A DNA stretch of 9,552 bases from Clostridium sp. GTDB taxonomy: Bacteria; Bacillota_A; Clostridia; Lachnospirales; Lachnospiraceae. The number at the start of each line of letters is the position of its first letter. The stretch's first letter is position 1. The notes below the pieces were generated by a model. It did no database searches. It saw nothing but the letters and a program-made list of their open reading frames with translations, and was not told the DNA's origin. Below, piece after piece: positions 6,296 through 9,552 of the stretch. The DNA lies in assembly GCA_023666975.1 (NCBI GenBank), contig JAMPAW010000126.1, forward strand, positions 1-9,552, written 5' to 3'. Made by a program: the position numbers and the translations under genes.

Positions 6296-6679
6296 TCATT
6301 CTTCCGCTGGCAGGCTTCCATCCGGCATACGGATAAAACAGGATAACTGTCCCAACTGCCCTAAATCTGTTTTCCCATGCAGAAAATTCGCAAGGGTAAT
6401 CAGAAAACCGTCCTGCTCAAAGTAAAGCCATTCGTCCTGCCCTTCCTCTTTCACGACGGTTATCCCAAAGTCGGGCAGATAGCCGCCCTCCTCTTCATCA
6501 TAATTGCAGTAGATACCTTCATGCAGGTTCAGCCCCAGTTCGGGGATATGCACCTGCCATCCGCTGATGACAATCTGATAATCCTCATCGCTTTCCATGA
6601 TGTCGTCCGGCACTTCTGCAAGCTGCTCCATCTCCGCAAGGATTTCTTCCACTTTCCCCAGTCTGTATGCCTTTTCCAT
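6296..6679 (-). CDS. Small acidic protein, 127 aa, paralog of upstream gene
   Basis: Function is not recognised. The acidic protein has no signal peptide or membrane span. It aligns with the neighbouring 155-residue product: GKVEEIL versus GVVEDIL near the start, VHIPELGLNLHEGIYCNYDEEEGGYLP versus VYLPRYGINVHEGFFCHMEEGRLVP, then EWLYFEQDGFLITLANFL versus EYLYDAEENFIDTVHEWL. The core pattern is V-P-G-N-HEG-C-EEG-P. The conserved His and Cys in HEG-(I/F)-(Y/F)-C may be structural or metal-related, but a metal site is not shown. The ATG at 6679 is well supported by GGAGG about 6 bases upstream. The pair sits between the sortase and SpoVG-like genes in the operon, so they are probably helper or regulatory proteins of the element. 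Confidence 0.8.
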   Translation of the reverse strand: MEKAYRLGKVEEILAEMEQLAEVPDDIMESDEDYQIVISGWQVHIPELGLNLHEGIYCNYDEEEGGYLPDFGITVVKEEGQDEWLYFEQDGFLITLANFLHGKTDLGQLGQLSCFIRMPDGSLPAEE

Positions 6680-7052
6680 GCAATACCTCCTCTCCGGTTC
6701 CCTTTACTTTGCAAGGTTCCTGTTCCAACTGTTCCGGTGTGCATTGCCCGTCAAGCCATTCATGCACCGTATCAATGAAGTTTTCTTCTGCATCATACAG
6801 ATATTCCTTATCTGTCCTGTCATAAATGACAGTCAGCATTTTTTGCGGTACAAGCCGCCCCTCTTCCATGTGGCAGAAAAACCCTTCATGCACGTTGATT
6901 CCATAGCGTGGCAGGTAAACATGGATACCGCTGGTCAGCAGTATGCCGCCGTCCATTTCCGTCTGCCTGTCCGATTCCGTTGGCTCAGTGCCGCTTTCCC
7001 GCAGAATATCCTCCACCACGCCAAACTGGTACTTCCTGCTGCTTTCTTCCAT
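6585..7052 (-). CDS. Small acidic protein, up to 155 aa, upstream paralog
   Basis: This is the first of two tandem paralogs of unknown function (see the 127-residue product). The ATG at 7052 follows the sortase TAA by a single base and has AAGGAGG in the end of the sortase gene, so the genes are tightly coupled. Residues 1-121 align to the paralog over nearly its whole length, with matching motifs at about 8-17, 43-69 and 83-100. Residues about 122-155 (Gly/Arg/Ser/Cys/His-rich) have no counterpart and are simply the out-of-frame reading of the next gene's first 95 bases. The long overlap suggests loss of an original stop near 6690 by a small frameshift or stop-codon change, although a natural extended overlap cannot be excluded. 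One frame over there is a TAA at about 6702-6708. Confidence 0.7.
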   Translation of the reverse strand: MEESSRKYQFGVVEDILRESGTEPTESDRQTEMDGGILLTSGIHVYLPRYGINVHEGFFCHMEEGRLVPQKMLTVIYDRTDKEYLYDAEENFIDTVHEWLDGQCTPEQLEQEPCKVKGTGEEVLHGKGIQTGESGRNPCGDGAACRSAGRHHGKR

Positions 7053-7053
7053 G

Positions 7054-7683
7054 TTATTCGCCCTCCTTGTAGATACAGTGGTAAATCAGCCGCATTGTCC
7101 CGCTGTTTTCACAGGTCAGCAGGGTAAGCTCCGTTTCTGCCCCCTGTGCTTTCACGGAATTGTCATACGGTCCCACGACTTCCCATGAAACGGCTTCATA
7201 CAGATACACGTTTCCCTCTTTATCCATGACCTTTACCGTGTCTCCCGCTGAAAGCCTGTTGAGGTACTTGAAATAAGTGCCATACCTGCTGCCCCTGTGT
7301 CCGGCAAGCACACAGTTTCCCTTGCTGCCGATTGCCGCCGTTCCGGGGATATGCCCGATCCCATAGGCAAGCTGCTTGCTGTCCGCCCCTTCCACAATGG
7401 GATATTTCAGTTCCAAGGCTTCTATCTCGATCAGACCGATCACGTCCCCGGACGAAAGCATGGCGGCATCCTCTTCACTAATGGGGGCTTTGGTATCCGC
7501 CGCCTCCGTTTCCCTTTCTTCCTCTTTTTCTCCATCCTCCTTATGCTCCTGTTCCATGTTTTGCTCAAACTGCTCTATCAGTTCGTTTGTCTTATGGTTC
7601 CCGTAGAAATGATAGAAAAGGGGGACTGACATAGCTGCCAGTCCCGCCGTAATGAATATTGCTGCCAAGATTTTACGCATCAT
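7054..7683 (-). CDS. Membrane-anchored class D-like sortase, 209 aa
   Basis: Sortases are extracellular cysteine transpeptidases that cut a sorting motif in exported proteins and join them to the cell wall or to pilin. Residues 1-28 give a short basic start (MMRK) and one hydrophobic segment, a type II membrane anchor. A charged, Glu-rich linker (about 33-70) leads to the catalytic domain. The catalytic residues are His129 in LAGHRGSRYG, Cys191 in TLLTCENSG and Arg198 in MRLIYHC, giving an intact His/Cys/Arg set. The GHIPGTAAIGSKGN stretch and overall size fit class D-like sortases. Two starts are possible, ATG 7683 or ATG 7680; an AAGGAGG inside the end of the helicase gene serves either, with spacing better for the second. 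Starts further upstream (7758) lie deep inside the helicase gene and are rejected. The ATGA overlap with the helicase stop implies translational coupling. No LPXTG-type substrate is encoded in this window. Confidence 0.9.
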   Translation of the reverse strand: MMRKILAAIFITAGLAAMSVPLFYHFYGNHKTNELIEQFEQNMEQEHKEDGEKEEERETEAADTKAPISEEDAAMLSSGDVIGLIEIEALELKYPIVEGADSKQLAYGIGHIPGTAAIGSKGNCVLAGHRGSRYGTYFKYLNRLSAGDTVKVMDKEGNVYLYEAVSWEVVGPYDNSVKAQGAETELTLLTCENSGTMRLIYHCIYKEGE

Positions 7684-9552
7684 CTTCCCTCCTTCCCAGA
7701 CGGAAAGCAGTTGTAAGTTCCCGGCTCCGCTACCCTTGCATTGTCCTGTACTTCGCAAAGGTCCACATCTTCGGTCTTTCCGTTCTCCAAGTCTAACTGC
7801 ACGTTCAGTTCATTTAACCTTGCCACTTTCTCATTCAGTTCCTCTTCCTGCGTGAAAGGCTTTTCGTATTCCTGCCTTGACTGCTCCATGTCACGCTGGT
7901 ACTGCTCAATGCGTTTTTCCAGATCCGGTATATTGCCCTGTATGCCGTGGCAGAGGTTTTCCAGCTTTACCATGTTTCCCACGGGGCTTGTGGAAAGTTC
8001 CGCCTTATAGTCGGTATTTCCCCGCAGCACCATATTGTTTACGCCGATGAAATTCTTTTCCACCAGAAGTTCAAATCCCTTGAAACTGCCAATATGGGTT
8101 GTTTCCCCGGTCTTGCACTGGCTGACCGCCTGCAGCATGAACGTACCGCCGTCCGTGCGCTCCGTGAATTTTGTGCTTTTTCCGGCTACGTCCACGGTAA
8201 TTGCAAAATCCGACTCCGCAATAAGCGCCGCCTCTGCGGTCTTTGCGTCCTCACGCACACAGGCTAGTTTTGCCTCTGCCGCTTTGATGTACTTCGGGTA
8301 ACGGATCATGAAATTGTCCTGTAAGGAATACCTCTGGCTGTCATAACTGCTTTTCAGCATTTTCAGCCGCTGCACGTCATTTTCAAGCTGCATTTTTTCC
8401 TTAATCAGCGGATTGCCCGTTGCAACGGCTTTTATCTCCGCATAGGACAGGGTTGCCTCGTCAATGTCCTCACAGGTTCTTGACACAGCTTTGCTTGTCA
8501 TGACCTGCGAAATGAAACGCTGCTTGTTTTCCACCAGCGACCATGAATATGCGTCAAATGTCCCTTTTGTGACATAACGGTAGATTGCCACCTCGTCATT
8601 CTCATTGCCCTGCCTTACGCCACGCCCCTCACGCTGTTCAATGCAAGAGGGCTTCCACGGGCAGTCTACATGGTGCATCGCCGTAATGTGCGCCTGCACG
8701 TTTACGCCCGTCCCGCACTGGTCCGTGGAACCGATCAGTATCTTCTTTTTGCCACTCCTCATGTCCTTGAAAAGCGCTTCCCGCTGTGCATCGCTCTTTG
8801 CATCGTGTATGAAGGCAATCTCCTCTGCCGGGATGCCCTGTTTTACCAGTTCGGTTTTCAGGTAATTGTAAATGTCAAACTGCCCGCCGTTCTTTATGCG
8901 CTCCGCCCAGTCCGGCGTCCATGCCGTTTTCGGTGTGCCGATGTCCGAGAAAATAAGCTGGCAGCCGATCTTACCGTCCTTGTTCCCGGCAAAATATTCG
9001 GCTGCCACATTCGCTGCTACCTTATTCAGTTTCCCGTCTGGGTTGTTCGGCGCATCCAGTTCCAGAAGCCTTGCGTCCGTCCCTAAAAGCCTTGCCTCCC
9101 CCGTTATTTTTAAGAAATTATCCTCTTTCGGATCAACGCCGCCCCCATGAATCCTCTCCGCACGTTTCGCAAATTCTTCCATGACCTGCTTCACATACCA
9201 GTCCGGCTCACTCTCCACGATAATCGGCTTGCCTCCCCTCAATGCAGGGACTGGAAGGTTCAGCATATCGGAAGTCTGCACGTCCGCCACCTCACGGAAT
9301 GAAGTCATAAGCTCCGGCACGTTCGTAAACTTGTTGAAACGGCTCTTGAAGCGGAAGCCGCTGCCTTCCACTGTCAGTTCCAGTGCGGTTGTCACTTCGC
9401 CAAAATTTGACGCCCATGAATCAAAATGGTAAATGCCCATCCGTTCCAGTGTCCTTTTCTGTAAATAAAGCTGCATCACATACAGTTCGCACATGGTATT
9501 GCTTACCGGGGTTCCGGTTGCGAATACAATACCCCTGCCGTCGTTGATCTCA
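7680..9552 (-). CDS. C-terminal part of giant SNF2-type helicase (partial, 5' end off window)
   Basis: The gene is open at the right edge; the window holds its last 623 residues. The first residues contain the SNF2 motif III sequence ATGTPVSNT (about 11-19). The second RecA-like lobe follows: QLIFSDIGTP near 198-207 (motif IV region), ILIGSTDQCGTGVNVQ near 271-286 (motif V) and EQREGRGVRQGN near 305-316 (motif VI with both arginines). VTKGTFDAYSW then begins a helical, partly coiled-coil C-terminal region. These are ATP-dependent DNA translocase/helicase motifs. In Firmicute conjugative elements such C-termini usually belong to proteins of more than 2000 residues with an N-6 DNA methylase domain upstream, but that part is not visible here. 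The tail contains ARVAEPGTYN and ends GKEGR. Its stop TGA overlaps the sortase ATG, so it heads the operon seen here. Likely roles are element DNA processing, maintenance or defence evasion (inference). Confidence 0.9.
   Translation of the reverse strand, partial: EINDGRGIVFATGTPVSNTMCELYVMQLYLQKRTLERMGIYHFDSWASNFGEVTTALELTVEGSGFRFKSRFNKFTNVPELMTSFREVADVQTSDMLNLPVPALRGGKPIIVESEPDWYVKQVMEEFAKRAERIHGGGVDPKEDNFLKITGEARLLGTDARLLELDAPNNPDGKLNKVAANVAAEYFAGNKDGKIGCQLIFSDIGTPKTAWTPDWAERIKNGGQFDIYNYLKTELVKQGIPAEEIAFIHDAKSDAQREALFKDMRSGKKKILIGSTDQCGTGVNVQAHITAMHHVDCPWKPSCIEQREGRGVRQGNENDEVAIYRYVTKGTFDAYSWSLVENKQRFISQVMTSKAVSRTCEDIDEATLSYAEIKAVATGNPLIKEKMQLENDVQRLKMLKSSYDSQRYSLQDNFMIRYPKYIKAAEAKLACVREDAKTAEAALIAESDFAITVDVAGKSTKFTERTDGGTFMLQAVSQCKTGETTHIGSFKGFELLVEKNFIGVNNMVLRGNTDYKAELSTSPVGNMVKLENLCHGIQGNIPDLEKRIEQYQRDMEQSRQEYEKPFTQEEELNEKVARLNELNVQLDLENGKTEDVDLCEVQDNARVAEPGTYNCFPSGKEGR

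Noticed and set aside
6211..6321. 37-residue N-terminal extension of the SpoVG-like protein
   Set aside because: The ATG at 6210 has an excellent ribosome binding site and begins exactly at the SpoVG domain; the extension overlaps the preceding gene's end and has no family similarity.

Overview
The window looks like part of a large integrative/conjugative (or related mobilizable) element of a Gram-positive gut-type Firmicute, most likely a Lachnospiraceae or other Clostridiales member. This is an inference from gene content: a giant SNF2-type helicase, a membrane-anchored sortase, a SpoVG-domain protein, a lysine/glutamate-rich coiled-coil protein, strong AGGAGG ribosome binding sites and tight gene packing. 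All supported genes are on the minus strand, so transcription runs from high to low coordinates.

The right part (about 4590-9552) is the mobile-element backbone, noticeably GC-richer (one hand-counted 60-base line at 8581 is 34/60 G+C). In transcription order it holds: the C-terminal 623 residues of a very large helicase, open at the right edge; a class D-like sortase overlapping it by 4 bases (ATGA); two small tandem paralogous acidic proteins of unknown function; a protein with two SpoVG domains; and a coiled-coil protein of about 295 residues ending at a Rho-independent terminator. A hairpin without a U-run lies between the last two genes.

The left part (about 803-4480) is visibly AT-rich (the 60-base line at 3001 is 18/60 G+C) and carries a two-gene cargo. 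The first gene encodes a secreted 627-residue protein with a signal peptide and PPC-like beta-sandwich modules. The second encodes a non-secreted-looking protein of about 480 residues resembling DUF4885 proteins. A long imperfect stem-loop separates them.

The cargo is bracketed by two copies of one segment: the tail of the coiled-coil gene, its terminator, and a pair of 15-bp repeats at 20-bp period. The right copy (4487-4880) belongs to the intact gene. The left copy (405-802) is a headless pseudogene about 92% identical by hand count over the coding part. The 15-bp repeats resemble the multiple terminal repeats of IS21-family elements, but no transposase is present. The most interesting feature is this architecture: an AT-rich cargo cassette between duplicated operon ends, suggesting a slot for exchangeable genes downstream of the backbone operon. 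Positions 1-404 hold no gene.
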